64,000 nt of DNA from Ceratopteris richardii (taxonomy: Eukaryota; Streptophyta; Polypodiopsida; Polypodiales; Pteridaceae), in assembly GCA_020310875.1 (NCBI GenBank), contig CM035407.1, forward strand, positions 220,438,653-220,502,652, in the 5' to 3' direction. The translations under genes and the position numbers were made by a program. Of this stretch, positions 25,320-36,270 are shown in pieces (the first letter of the stretch is position 1; every line of letters begins with the position of its first letter). Below the pieces are notes generated by a model. That model was given only the letters and a program-made list of their open reading frames with translations, was not told the DNA's origin and ran no database searches.

Positions 25320-26900
25320 AGAGCCCCATAACATATTGTTAACATGGCTCTAATGGCAAATATCATGGGCTTGATAAAGGAACCTATCACTATTGAAGAA
25401 GCCCTTGATGATCCATATTTGTAAGCGATAATGTAATCTAAGTATGGTAGTATACTCGAAGATTATACCTGGGAGCTAACCAACTTATTGCCAAAGAAGA
25501 AGGTAATTGGTACTAAATGGATTTGGAAAGCTAAGTATAATGCAGAAGGCACATTAGAAAAGTATAAGGCAAGATTAGTTGCACAAGGTTTTTCACAAGT
25601 TCAAGGTTTTGATGTTAAAGAAACCTTCATAACAATAGAGCACATGACAATTATTTGGATGGTGCTTGCAGTAGCTACACAAAAGGCCTAGCCCATTTTC
25701 TAGATGGATGTCAAATTTTCACTTTTGAATGGTCACCACAAGGAGGAGGTATAGGTATCTCAACCACCAAGATTCGAGGTGCCGAATTCAAAAAATAAAG
25801 TTTGCAGGTTTAAGAAAGCTTTGTATGGCCTCAAGCAAGCACCACGAGCTTGGTACGAATCGATAGATAACCTTTTTAAAAATATGGGTTTTGAAAGAAG
25901 TACTTTTGATGCTAACATGTATGTAATGAAAAAGGATAGTAAGCTAGTTGTTCTTATTGTATATCTAGATGATCTGATCATTATAGGAGATCATAAAGAG
26001 CACATCAATCAAACTCGGATCAGCTTGAAACTTAGTTTGAAATGGCAGGCTTAGCTCTATCTCATTTCTATCTAGAAATTGAAGTATGGTCAAGAAAGGA
26101 TGGCATTTTCATTTCACAACAAAACTATGTCAAAGAAATTCTTAAGGCATTTGGAATGATGTACTATAAACTAACTAGCACACATATGGAGGCGAATCAA
26201 AAGCTATCTATGGATGAAAACATGCCTGATGTAGATGCTAAGAAGTATAGGATGCTCATTGGAAGTCTTATTTTTTAGTACAACACTACACAAGGCATAT
26301 GCTATGTTGTTGGAGTGTTAAGCAATTTTTCCAACAAACCTAAGGAGATTCATTGGAATGTTGGAATGTAAATTCTAAGGTACATTGCAGGAACTTTGGA
26401 TTTTGGTATTCTTTATACCACAAGTAATACACTTCAAGGATATTGTAATTTTGATTGGGCTACAGATTGTGATCCTAAAAAATCAATTTTTGGATATTCT
26501 TCTCACTTGGTCTATTGGGTAACTAGGAAACAACCAACTCTCGCACTCTCCTCAATTGAAGCAGAGTACAAAGAAGCTTGATTTGACTCTTGTGACGTAT
26601 TTGGCTAAGGAGAACTTTTGCAGATCTATTCTTTCCATCACAAATGGTGACTATACTTAAATGTGATAATCAACATTGTATGGCCATTGCAAAGAACCCA
26701 ATATTTCATGCTCACACCAATCATATGGAACTACAATACCATTATGTTCATGACCTAATTGAAGATGAAATTTTGGAGCTAGAATATTGCCCAACATAGG
26801 TAAATTTTGCTGATGTATTCATTAAGGCACTTAGAAAAGAGTAGCTCAGCAGGCATCTTCAACAAATGGGCATAGGACCTAGACCTACTTGATTGGTCAT
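25320..26900 (+). pseudogene. Copia family C reverse transcriptase and RNase H
   Basis: Reads KKKVIGTKWIWKAKYNAEGT near 25490, YKARLVAQGFSQVQGFD near 25562, and KALYGLKQAPRAWYESIDNL near 25815. YLDDLII at about 25960 stands in place of YVDD. RNase H shows DWATDCDPKKSIFGYSSHL near 26455 and KQPTLALSSIEAEYKEA near 26530. A frame break near 26050 and several stops make it inactive. Confidence 0.9.
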
Positions 26901-26971
26901 ATACTAACACCCCCCCTCAATGTTTACTTGATCAGTAAACATTGAGGGGGGGGTGTTTATATATGACCAAT
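26892..26971 (+). repeat. 80-bp near-perfect palindrome at the copia C polypurine tract
   Basis: The left arm ATTGGTCATATACTAACACC and the right arm ending GTGTTTATATATGACCAAT are reverse complements with a few mismatches. Inside, a C7 run mirrors a G8 run, and the centre is TTTACTTGATCAGTAAA. The right arm contains the expected polypurine tract and LTR start (TGTTTATATATGACC, from 26953); the left arm is its inverted copy. Confidence 0.9.
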
Positions 26972-27640
26972 GTCTATCGCTCATGATTGTTTGTACTAAT
27001 GCACATTTTGTAAGGCTCCTATTATGAGGAGAAGCCAAGTGTGCATTATCCAATTGTTGGGAATCCCAACTTGCATGTTAAATGGAGGTCAAATTGTACC
27101 ATGTAAGGTATTGTAACAAAATGGAGTTACTAGGGTCCCTAATTGTGGGGTTTGAGGCAATGGGGAACGACACTGATTGGGTGGGTCCAAGGGGGAATAT
27201 TCCATGGAATATTCCCTCTCAAAGTGAAACCATTTATATTTGTTAGGTCGATTGAAACAACCCAAGTTGCATATGGGGATTATGGAGGCTCACATTCTAT
27301 TGGCCATGTATAGTGGTTTGGAGAAGGACACATCTCTCGATTATCCTTTCTTAAGCTCTTTTCATTGTATGAATTACGAGTGTCGACAGATAGTGTCTAA
27401 ACTAGTTTTCTTTGCTTGTCGAGTAGGGTTTCTAATTGTTGCGTACTCATTCTTTATTGAATAAGTAATTTTTTGAATCTCTAGTGTCTCAAAGTGTGCC
27501 AAAGTATCAAGTTTGATCTATGTGTGAGGTGTAATGTGCTTATATCTCTATAGAGATGTATAAGGTGTTGAGTATAGGTTGTCTATTTTAGATTGGATGG
27601 TTCTATTTGATCCAATTAAACTCTCTTGATGGCACTATCA
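26953..27640 (+). repeat. 3' LTR of copia C (right limit uncertain)
   Basis: Starts TGTTTATATATGACC right after the G-run polypurine tract. No second copy lies in the window, so the right end is estimated from where the next element begins. It holds a perfect palindrome GGGAATATTCCATGGAATAT near 27192. Confidence 0.5.
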
Positions 27641-27689
27641 CTAATTTATTACTGCAAATGGCTAAATGTGTCAGTAATTTTGAGGCATT

Positions 27690-27876
27690 ACCATGCCCAT
27701 GGATTTGGCCTAAAAATCATAGGACTTCTTTAGGAGTACTCATTGGGGGAGCTTCCATTTGAATACCCTTAAGGGAGATAAAATGACCCAAAATTTTTCC
27801 ATAGGAGACTTCATAAATGGAATTTTCTAGATTCAATCATATATAACGACATTTACTCAAAACAAAGTCTTAGTTG
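27690..27876 (-). pseudogene. Gypsy element G reverse transcriptase, left part
   Basis: The minus strand reads KILGHFISLKGIQMEAPPMS near 27800-27740, the LGH-x-IS-x-x-GI block of Ty3/gypsy reverse transcriptase. Before it, MSLYMIESRKFHL matches the usual YGISLNPKKC-type region. It continues the frame that ends at 32941, so B2 inserted between conserved blocks of one gene. The left boundary is uncertain. Confidence 0.8.
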
Positions 27877-28110
27877 TGTTGGAGTTAGACATCTGCAAAA
27901 AGCATGCGAACAGCACAAGGAAGAAGGAGAAGCTTGGAGCACAATACAAAATATTGAATGTGTTACCAATAGAATCTACAAAGATAAGTAACCCATTAGG
28001 GCTATAGGTGTATAAAATAGCCAGGGGAAAAAAACCTCCTAAAGAGGGACAAAAGTACCCTCATGGTCCTAGTGTGTTCACACACATCACTACCTAAATA
28101 TCTCAATAAA
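27877..28110 (-). repeat. 3' LTR of B2
   Basis: Plus-strand edge TGTTGGAGTTAGAC at 27877, ending at CAATAAA next to the inverted polypurine tract TCCACCCTGGG. It aligns with the other family B LTRs. Confidence 0.88.
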
Positions 28111-28187
28111 TCCACCCTGGGCATGATGTGGTGAACAAGGAGCTGCCACTCATGTATAAGGAAGTGTCAAGCTGTGTGGAATCACTC

Positions 28188-30110
28188 CACAAAGGAAGTA
28201 AGACCAAAAGATTGTGGAAAGCTTCAAACTTCTCCCTAGGGAGAGCCTTTGTGAAAAGGTCTGCAATGTTCTCCTACATGGGCACATATGCCAAACTAAT
28301 CTCTCCAGCGGAAAACCTCTCCCTGACATAATGATAAAGCACCTCAATGTGCTTAGTGGGAGCATGGAACACAGGGTTCCTCGCAACTACCAATGCACTC
28401 TGACTATCAGTGAAGATGGTGGTGGTAGAAGATTGACAAACACCCAAATTAGCCATAAGGCATATGAGCCACACACACTCAACACTCACTATGAAACCTA
28501 CCCTATACTCAACCTCACAACTGGAAGTGGCCACAGTAGGCTACTTCTTGCTCAACTAAGATATACATGAGCTACCAACCATGAAGCAAAAGCGACTAGT
28601 GGACACACGAGTGTCATACCAACCAGCCCAATCACTGTTAGAAAAAGCATGCAAATCTAGTGATAGTGATCCCCCTTGGGATAAAACAATCCAATTAGCT
28701 GAGTACCACTCAAGTAGAGAAATATGCACTTAACCACCTACCAATGCTTGACACCTAGGCAATGCATAAACTTGCTCATTTGTGAGACAGCAAACTGAAT
28801 ATATTATTGAGTAATGCATAAGTAAATCAAGCATCCAACAACCTGTTGATAGAAAACAACATGAAATGCATCTCCAACATCATGATGTCTCAATCATAGA
28901 CCTGTCTCCATAGGAGTGGCAATAGGCTTATAGTCTTCAAGTCCAAAACAATGCAATAATGTGTCCATATATTTCATTTGACACAAAGCCATTCCACCAT
29001 CAACTTGCGTAAACTGAATGCCCAAATAATGATGCAAATGCCCTAAATGAGACATCTCAAATGAGGCATGCAAATCAGCCTTAAAATCAGCAATATGCTT
29101 GTCATGAGGACTAGTGAGCAGCATGTCATCAACATACACAACAATGATCAGGAGCACATCATTAGCATGCTTAACATATAACATGCTCTCAGTTGGACTG
29201 TTCTCAAAACCATGTGCAATCACATAGGCATGTATCTTTTCATACCAAGCACGTGGTGCTTGCTTTAAACGATATGATGCCTTCTTTAACCTGCACACCT
29301 AGTTTTCATGCCCTTTTTGCACAAAGCCATGGGGCTGAAAAACATACACTTCTTCATGCAAATCACCATTCAGAAATGTTATTTGTCCAACTAATGTACA
29401 ATTCAACCGTGATGAGCTCCAAGTGCACAGATGCTATGAACAGTAGTCATTCGGCATGTAGGCTCAAAGGTCTCATCAAAATCAATGCCTCTTTCTTGTG
29501 CATAACCCTTTGCAACAAGCCTAGCCTTATACCTACCAACTTTTCATCAAACTTACACTTGAGCTTGTATACCCACTTAGTGTCAATGGTGGCCTTCTTG
29601 CCAAGAGGCAAGTCACATAAAGACCAAGTATTATTCTTCATTATAGCATCATATTCAAATTGCATAACAGCCATCCAATTTTCAAATTTTTGTGCTTCAT
29701 CAAACGAAAACAGGCTCATGCTCATCACATAGACTAGAGGCAACCATAGCATAGCAATCTAATGCAAAAGAGGCACTATGAGAGCCTAAACAAGTACTGT
29801 ATGATAGAGGTGCATCTAATTTTCTATCATGCAAAGTGTGCACTAGCCATTTTGGCATAGTCTTTGTCTCCTCAATATCAGCTCTCTCATCAACAAGTTC
29901 ATCATGTAAATCTACATTAGAAATGGAATGATCTGCATCATCACATGAGACTTGCAAAGGTTGAGAAGTTGCCTCATTAGGACCCGTACTAGACTGTCCA
30001 CCTATGAAAAGAGGTAGCAAAGTATTATACATGTCTTTGGAGCTAACACATGTCTCCTTAGTACATGAAAGTAATGGTTGACTAGCATCTTCCACAAAAA
30101 ACAACATCAT
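28188..30110 (-). pseudogene. B2 reverse transcriptase and RNase H
   Basis: Minus strand: the FDEAQKFENWMAVMQFEYD block near 29690, VYVDDMLLTSPHDKH near 29120 and DLGHLHHYLGIQF-like text near 29020. RNase H ends with HIEVLYHYVRERFSAGEISL near 28320. The upstream linker (30110-29700) carries VDERADIEETKTMPKWLV. Frames are separated by indels near 29300, 29540 and 29720. The YVDD motif is intact, the whole is not. Confidence 0.9.
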
Positions 30111-30200
30111 GGCTAACCAAAATGTGTTGTCTGTGGATGATACAGACGATAGCCTTTGTTTTCAGAATTGTACCCAACAAAAATACATTTTACTACTTTA

Positions 30201-31020
30201 TCATCCAATTTCTTGCAATGTTGTTGAGGCACTAATGCATATGCAGACAACCAAAAACATGCAGGTGAACAACAAATGGCTTAGGACCATGTCACACCTC
30301 ATATGGAGTGATAGATATGTTGCACACATGACAACCTCAAGCCAGAAAATATGTGGTAAAGCTTGACTCTTGAACATACACCTCGCCATCTCCATGAATG
30401 ACTTGTTCTTCCATTCAACAACTCCATTCTATTGAGGTGTATACAGCACTATACACTGATGTTTTATCCCACATTCAACAAGAAATGCATTAAAGTTAGA
30501 AGACATATATTCCCCCCCTCGATCAGAGCGGAGGGTGCCCATTTTACATGCTGATAGATTTTCAACCAAAACCAAAAATTATTTGAAGCACATAAACACT
30601 TTGGACTTTTGCCTTCAATGGATATACCCATGCATGTCTGGAAAAATCATCGATGAAAGTCACGAAGTAAAGATAGTTTCCAAACAAGGATGTCTGCATA
30701 GGACCACAGATATGACTATGAAGAAGCTACAATTTCTTAGTAGCTCAAATTGCACCATCTTTTGGAAAGGAGGAATGCTGCATTTTCCCAAAATACAGCC
30801 TTCACAGACATGTTTATCGGGTGCCTCAAGTTTGGGCAAAGAGGACACCATTTCAGATTTCTGTAAGCGTAGCAAACTAGAAAAATTCATATGACCAAAG
30901 CATGCATATCATAGCTTTGCATCTCACATAGCCTAAGAATCATGTACTGCACATGCTGAATCATTCACAAATTTTTCATAATCTATGAGCTTATATAGCC
31001 CACGACATAAAATGCCAAAA
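30201..31020 (-). pseudogene. B2 integrase
   Basis: Remnants include the NKSFMEMARCMFKSQALPH region near 30380. The HHCC and insert region lies near 30890-30780. Relative to B1 the stretch encoding RCPTKALQSVTPYEA is deleted near 30315. Confidence 0.8.
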
Positions 31021-32358
31021 GCAATTGTACACCTATCATCAACAAATTTCACAACCAAGCCAATCTTGGCTAAAGTTGAAACTGATAACAGATTCTTCTT
31101 GATCCTTGGCACAAATAAAGCATCTAACAAAGTGAAAGAACTACCATCACCAATAGTCAGAATTATCAAACCAACTCCCATGACACGATAAGAGGAGTTG
31201 TTGACGAGTATTCCCTGTAGGGGCAGGCTTGAGTGAAGTGAAGAAATTGTGCTGCAAGGTAATAGGTTTGGTTGTCCCACTATCAAAATACCAAACATCT
31301 GAGTCTATTGTAGACGTACACTACTCATGAGAAGATGGGACAAAACTACAAACAATAGTAAATGCCGATTCTTCATTCTACACAAGATTAGCAGACTCTA
31401 ATTTTGGTGTAGAGGCCTTTGCAAAAACCATTGCGGCCTCTTTCTTCTTTGCCTCTTTAGCAGCCAGTTTTGGACAGCTCTTAATGACATGATGATTTGC
31501 TTTACAGTATTTGCAAAACAATTTCTACTTTTTTAATTTCTTCTCATCTTTGTCTTCCTTCTTCATATGTGCAGCATTTGCAGATTTCTACTTACTAATA
31601 GATGAGCTCCATTTACCTTTGCCCTTCTGACTAGCTAGTCAAGCTTGATATGCAACACACATAATAGACATGTTCTGCCTAGACTGATCTTCCTGCAACA
31701 AAACCGAAACTAACTCTTGAAATGTTAAGGCACTTGGATTGCCTTTCATCATCAAATGAAGAGTAGAAGCAAAACTCTGATATGAGTTGGGAAGACCATT
31801 CAGAACAGTTTGCACAAGTGAACTGTCAGGAAGGACTTCATGATCAAAAATCAAGTGTTCCTTCAAATCCTTGATCTTTGTTAGAAAATTGTCCATAGAA
31901 TCACCTTCAATCATGTGCTCACTCTCCAACTGTTTTTGGAGGTAAGCAACACGAGCCTCATTCCTAGCCTAGTACAATGTGATAAGTGTATCCCAAGCAT
32001 CCTTAGCTATTCTGCAAGAGCGAATGTGAGGAATAATGGCACATTTGACAGACAAGGCTATCAACACATGTGCTTGAGCATCCCTTCCATCCCAACAAAT
32101 TTGATCTATAGTAGGTCTAACAGGAACCATAACACGAACATGAATCTACATAGTATCACCATGTTCAACGCCATCAACATCAAAATCAATACCTATATTT
32201 GCGGGTGTAATAGGACGGTTTTCAACATCCTACACAATATTCTAGAGTCTTTTTGTGACCAATACATGAAGCATCATATAAGTCCATAATGGGTAATTTG
32301 TACCATCCTACTTATCCTCAACAACCAACATATGAGATACATCACTGCTTTCAGCCAT
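31021..32358 (-). pseudogene. B2 gag, zinc knuckle and protease
   Basis: Gag starts at ATG 32358 (MAESSDVSHMLVVEDK) and runs to LLQEDQSRQNMSIMC near 31660. The knuckle CKYCKANHHVIKSC near 31515-31470 is complete (CX2CX4HX4C), unlike in B1. The protease motif WYFDSG near 31295 keeps the catalytic Asp, but a frameshift follows within 30 codons. It is the copy that best shows what an intact family B gag-protease looked like. Confidence 0.88.
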
Positions 32359-32712
32359 GGCCATTGACTAAAATACCATGATATAGAAAAATGACTATAT
32401 CTGAAAAAGTTGAACATAACTACCTTGACAAGTTCTACTAAACCTATCGTAGACTTTGAGATGTTTATACAGGTGAACCAAAACTTGTATATATCTTTGG
32501 CACAAAAAGATGAAATAGCCTGCACAAGCGCTACAATAGTGCATTCAGAGGCCGAAACGAGCTCAGATCGTGATTTTGGCACACAAGGTGAAGCTGTTTT
32601 GATCTCCTAACCACCTTGAGTATGCACACCAAATTTCGTGCAGTTCTGAGACTACAACCGGAGGGGTATTGATAATGGCCGAGATGAGGAGAAACCTGCT
32701 CTGATACTAATT

Positions 32713-32940
32713 TTTGGAGTTAGATGTCTACAGAAGCACACGAATAGCACAAGGAAGAAGGAGAATCTTGGAGCACAATACACAATACTGAATGTATTAC
32801 CACTAGAATGTACAAAGATAAGTAACCATTAGGGTTATAGGCATATATAGAAGTAGGGGGAAAATACCTTCAAAAGAGGGAAAAAAGTGCCCTGGCAGCC
32901 CTAATGTGTTCACACACATCACTACCTAAATATATCAACA
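32713..32940 (-). repeat. 5' LTR of B2
   Basis: Plus-strand text from TTTTGGAGTTAGATG to CTAAATATATCAACA. The inner edge is slightly mutated (TTTTGG for TGTTGG). The primer site lies just left of it. Confidence 0.88.
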
Positions 32941-33990
32941 AGTTTCTCCAACTACTTATTCATCTGCCAAGAAATAGAGAAATCATGCAAAAATAAGAGC
33001 ATAAACAAGGTCAAATAAGGAGAAAAATTCTCTTGTATAAATCGTTGAAAGGTACTCGATGCATTCTGAGTACCTTATAACTCGGTGCATTCCATAACCC
33101 AAACCTTATAACTCTGCATGCATAAACATCCTAATAATATGTTTCTTGTCCTACCACATCAGCCACCATACTATGTAAGAATGATAGTGGGAACAATTCA
33201 AGTATTGTAGCTGCACTTAGTTTTTGATAATCCACACAGATGCACAATTGCTTATTTTTCTTAGGAACAATGATGATAAGAGATACCCATTCTACATGAT
33301 CCATAAGACAATAAAATCAAAGTGTAGTAATTGATGCAAATCATCTTTAACTTGCTTGGCATAATTAGGGTGGATTTTATAACTAGACTATTTAGCCGAA
33401 ATTACATCGGGCTTTAACAAAATTCTATGTTGATATAATCAAGGATCTAAAATTACCATATCCCAATAGTCCCATGCAAAAACGTCAAAGGATTCTTTGA
33501 GGAGAACTAGCGGTTCTTCTTGGAACTAAGTGGGCAACATAGCACAACTCTTAGCTATTTTGATATCACGTGAAACGGACTGATCTTCCAGTAAATAGGT
33601 CCTATGGTTCTTTTTCATCAATGATCATGGAAGGGAAAAGTGCTCCATGGATAGTTCATTCATCATTTTAGGAGTAACTAAATAGGCATTGGTTGAGATA
33701 TATCTTGTCTATTCTAATCAAGGTTGGAAATCAATAATGCTTAGTGACATAAGGTCTTCATTGGTCACCAAAAAAATCTCAATCTTCATCTTCAATCAAT
33801 CCCTCTAACATGTTTATGGGTTGCTATATGAGGGATAGTATGGTAGTTGCAAGTGCCCAATTCATCAAATGGTATTATGTATCTCAAGTGTTTGTGTTGA
33901 AATGAGATTTGATGGGAAGACCACTCTTGAGTGACTTTAGCATGTTTCAACCATGGCCCCCCAGGTAGTAAAGTATAATCTCTATCCACA
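32941..33990 (-). pseudogene. Gypsy element G reverse transcriptase, right part
   Basis: The minus strand reads VPKKNKQLCICVDYQKLSAA near 33270-33210, the gypsy VDYR-type block. The text next to the B2 junction (DFSISWQMNK near 32970) fits the region following the catalytic YLDD, here degraded. The stretch 33989-33792 upstream (GGPWLKHAKVTQEWSSHQIS) matches the protease-reverse transcriptase linker seen in some gypsy elements. Confidence 0.8.
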
Positions 33991-34089
33991 TCTGGGGGTG
34001 CTAGAAATACAAATGTGACTAGAAAGGTTGCACCTTATTTTGTGATGGAAATATCCCTAATCAGGCCCATAGACTGAACCCTAGATTGA

Positions 34090-34390
34090 TCAAACATGCA
34101 AGCAAAAAATATCATAAGTTTGCTTACATAGTGCATGTGTCACAATGTTGACACTTGAGGCTCCATCAATAAATACCTTTGAGATCCTCCTATCCTTATG
34201 CCATACAATAAATGGTAAGACATGATCCATAGTTGCATCTACCTCTAGCTGTACTGCGATCAAAGCTGGTGCATCTAGAGCCATGTGTTCCTTGGAAATG
34301 ATTCTCACTATATTCTATTAAAATGTAGGTACTAGATCCAACAATCAGCCTAGCAGAAGGGTAATCAATGAATGAACCAATTAATTCCAT
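34090..34390 (-). pseudogene. Gypsy element G protease
   Basis: KVFIDGASSVNIVTHALCKQ near 34165 corresponds to the retropepsin active-site region; the usual D-S/T-GAS reads DGASS. The upstream half is in another frame (34390-34196). No activity expected. Confidence 0.7.
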
Positions 34391-34729
34391 TGTGTTGAAT
34401 CCTCTACCCCTACTACTTCCTTTTGTTTATGTTGCTCTATTTCTTGAATATTTATGCTACTACGAAGGTTCTACTCATGTGGGTCTTGAGAACTTTGCTT
34501 CCTTATTTTTTGCTTAGTGATTGGTGTAGGTCTGTAAAAACTTGGAGGAATGTCCTTAGTCCATGTAGGTACTTTGGCGACCACATGTTGTTGCTCCTTG
34601 AAACCAAGTTCAAATATAACCACAACTGGTTGTAGTGTTTATTCTGGTCTCTTTTGGAGAGTCGTAACCTACAAATATTATTGGGGACCACCATATTAGT
34701 CAAAGGGCCATTTTTTCCATCATATTCTT

Positions 34730-36270
34730 TAGCCACCTACAAATTCATTTGGTATGACCATACTCACCACAAAAGTGGAATTGTGATGCCATGATATTAG
34801 CAGTTACTCTACTCCAATTATTATTATTACTCAATCGGTGGTACCCAAAATTGTGATCTTGGGGATTGTTATTATAATAGCAATTTGAATAATGAGGTTA
34901 TGTTTGTGAGCATTGGTGGGGAGGAATATAGTTGGGTGTCAACACACCAAGCCATTGACTTATAGCATTTAGATTTGCATGATCCCGCTTCACATTTGCA
35001 TTATGCACACAGTTGGTAAGAGAATGGTGAGTACTATTACATACGGGACAATATATTTGATTAATTGTACAATTTCTTTTTGTATGCCCTAGGTTTCAAC
35101 ATTTAGTACAATATTATTGTTTTAATAGCTCCTCTACCCTACATTTAAATGTTCTCTTTAAGTCCAACCGCTCTAGATCCTCTATAAAACCTCTCATTTT
35201 ATTTTCCAAATGTAGTGTAGTATCAATTTCTTCATCCAAGGTCATTCTTTGAAAACTACTTTGATGCAATCGAGGTCCTAATTTGCTGATGAACCATTGA
35301 GTGGTTACATCTGCTGGTAGAGTGTTGTCATCCAAAATTTTCCTTAATTGAGTTTTGGCCTATTATTTTGTAGAAATACAAAAATTTGCGCATCACTCTT
35401 AGTCTTCATAAAGTGATGCCTCTTTTAGTACATCATACGTAGTGAAATGATTAAATTCAAACCTAGTAAGCCAACATGGTGTTTCATTAACTAAAGTGGA
35501 CTGAAAAACTTGGGCCTTGTATCTTGAGTTGGTTGTGAGTTTGCCTGACTCTTCAAGGACATTATAATTAGTTTTACAAGTTCTCACATGGACATCATGA
35601 TCATCTGTCAAGAATCCCCTAAATTTAGTATATGTTACTCCCTAAGGGATGATTCTACTTTTTGGCTCATCCTCATCCAAAGCCATCTCTAAAATATCAT
35701 CTAAGGTACTCGATCTAGGAGTAGCTAATTGGTGATCCACAAAGTTATCCCACCCTGAATCCCAAAAGTTTTCATATAAAAAAGTTGCTCCCAATAACGT
35801 TATCGTTGAATTTTCGGTGTTGACCACACTTGTTACAATAGACTCTAGTAGAATTATAGTGCGTTTTGGTAGTCTTCCAATATCAACTCGAAAATTTACG
35901 ATTATTTTTTATAGAATTATGGTAATTTCTAGTAGTCCTCCAATATCAATCGGAAACTTTACAATTGCTTTTCATGGAATTACGATACTTTTTGAAGGTG
36001 TTTTGCTACTGACTCTAGTAAATAGTTCAAGTTTCCAGGTGTTTTCTCCATCATGTAGTTCTCTTCCTCAGACTCTTGTGAGGTATTTTGTGACTTAATT
36101 GTCCTCTTTAATACATTAGGTGCTCCCAAGTGACTATAAACAGCTATTGGGTGTTTATCTTTGTGATACTTTGGGTGTTTGTTGCCACGCCACAACACTG
36201 GCATGTGCAATCAAAAAAGCAATAAACTGTTCCCTTACAAATCCCTCTCTATAGCACCAAGTTTCACTCC
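34730..36270 (-). pseudogene. Gypsy element G gag remnants
   Basis: Successive minus-strand frames (36210-35980, 35827-35642, 35611-35399, 35335-35114) show gag-like text: TQWFISKLGPRLHQSSFQRM near 35300 and ETPCWLTRFEFNHFTTYD near 35470. A degraded zinc knuckle (FCGEYGHTK near 34770) follows. The order is right for the element, but similarity is weak and the frame is broken repeatedly. Confidence 0.6.

Larger units (their letters stand above)
19140..27640 (+). mobile_element. Ty1/copia element family C, 5'-truncated, split by B1
   Basis: Integrase (19140-20030), linker (to 20248), the B1 insertion, then reverse transcriptase and RNase H (25320-26900), a polypurine tract and LTR-like sequence. 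Gag, protease and 5' LTR are not visible left of 19140. The GAGAA duplication bordering B1 shows that the two halves were one element before B1 inserted. The right limit of the LTR is uncertain. Confidence 0.75.
27877..32940 (-). mobile_element. Full-length Ty1/copia element, family B copy B2
   Basis: LTRs at 27877-28110 and about 32713-32940, in opposite orientation to B1. Flanks show an imperfect 5-base duplication (AGTTG at 27872-27876, AGTTT at 32941-32945). The primer site (minus strand TAGTATCAGAGC) and polypurine tract are present. The polyprotein runs from about 32358 to 28190 with stops and frameshifts. It is inserted in gypsy element G. Confidence 0.9.
27690..36270 (-). mobile_element. 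Ty3/gypsy element G, decayed, split by B2
   Basis: Gag (36270-34730), protease (34390-34090) and reverse transcriptase (33990-32941, then 27876-27690) are collinear on the minus strand once B2 is removed. RNase H and integrase are not seen left of 27690. No LTR pair is recognisable. Confidence 0.75.

Noticed and set aside
27240..27464. A 74-codon open frame in the copia C LTR
   Set aside because: It lies in LTR sequence after the polypurine tract, has no motif and no homologous frame elsewhere in the window.
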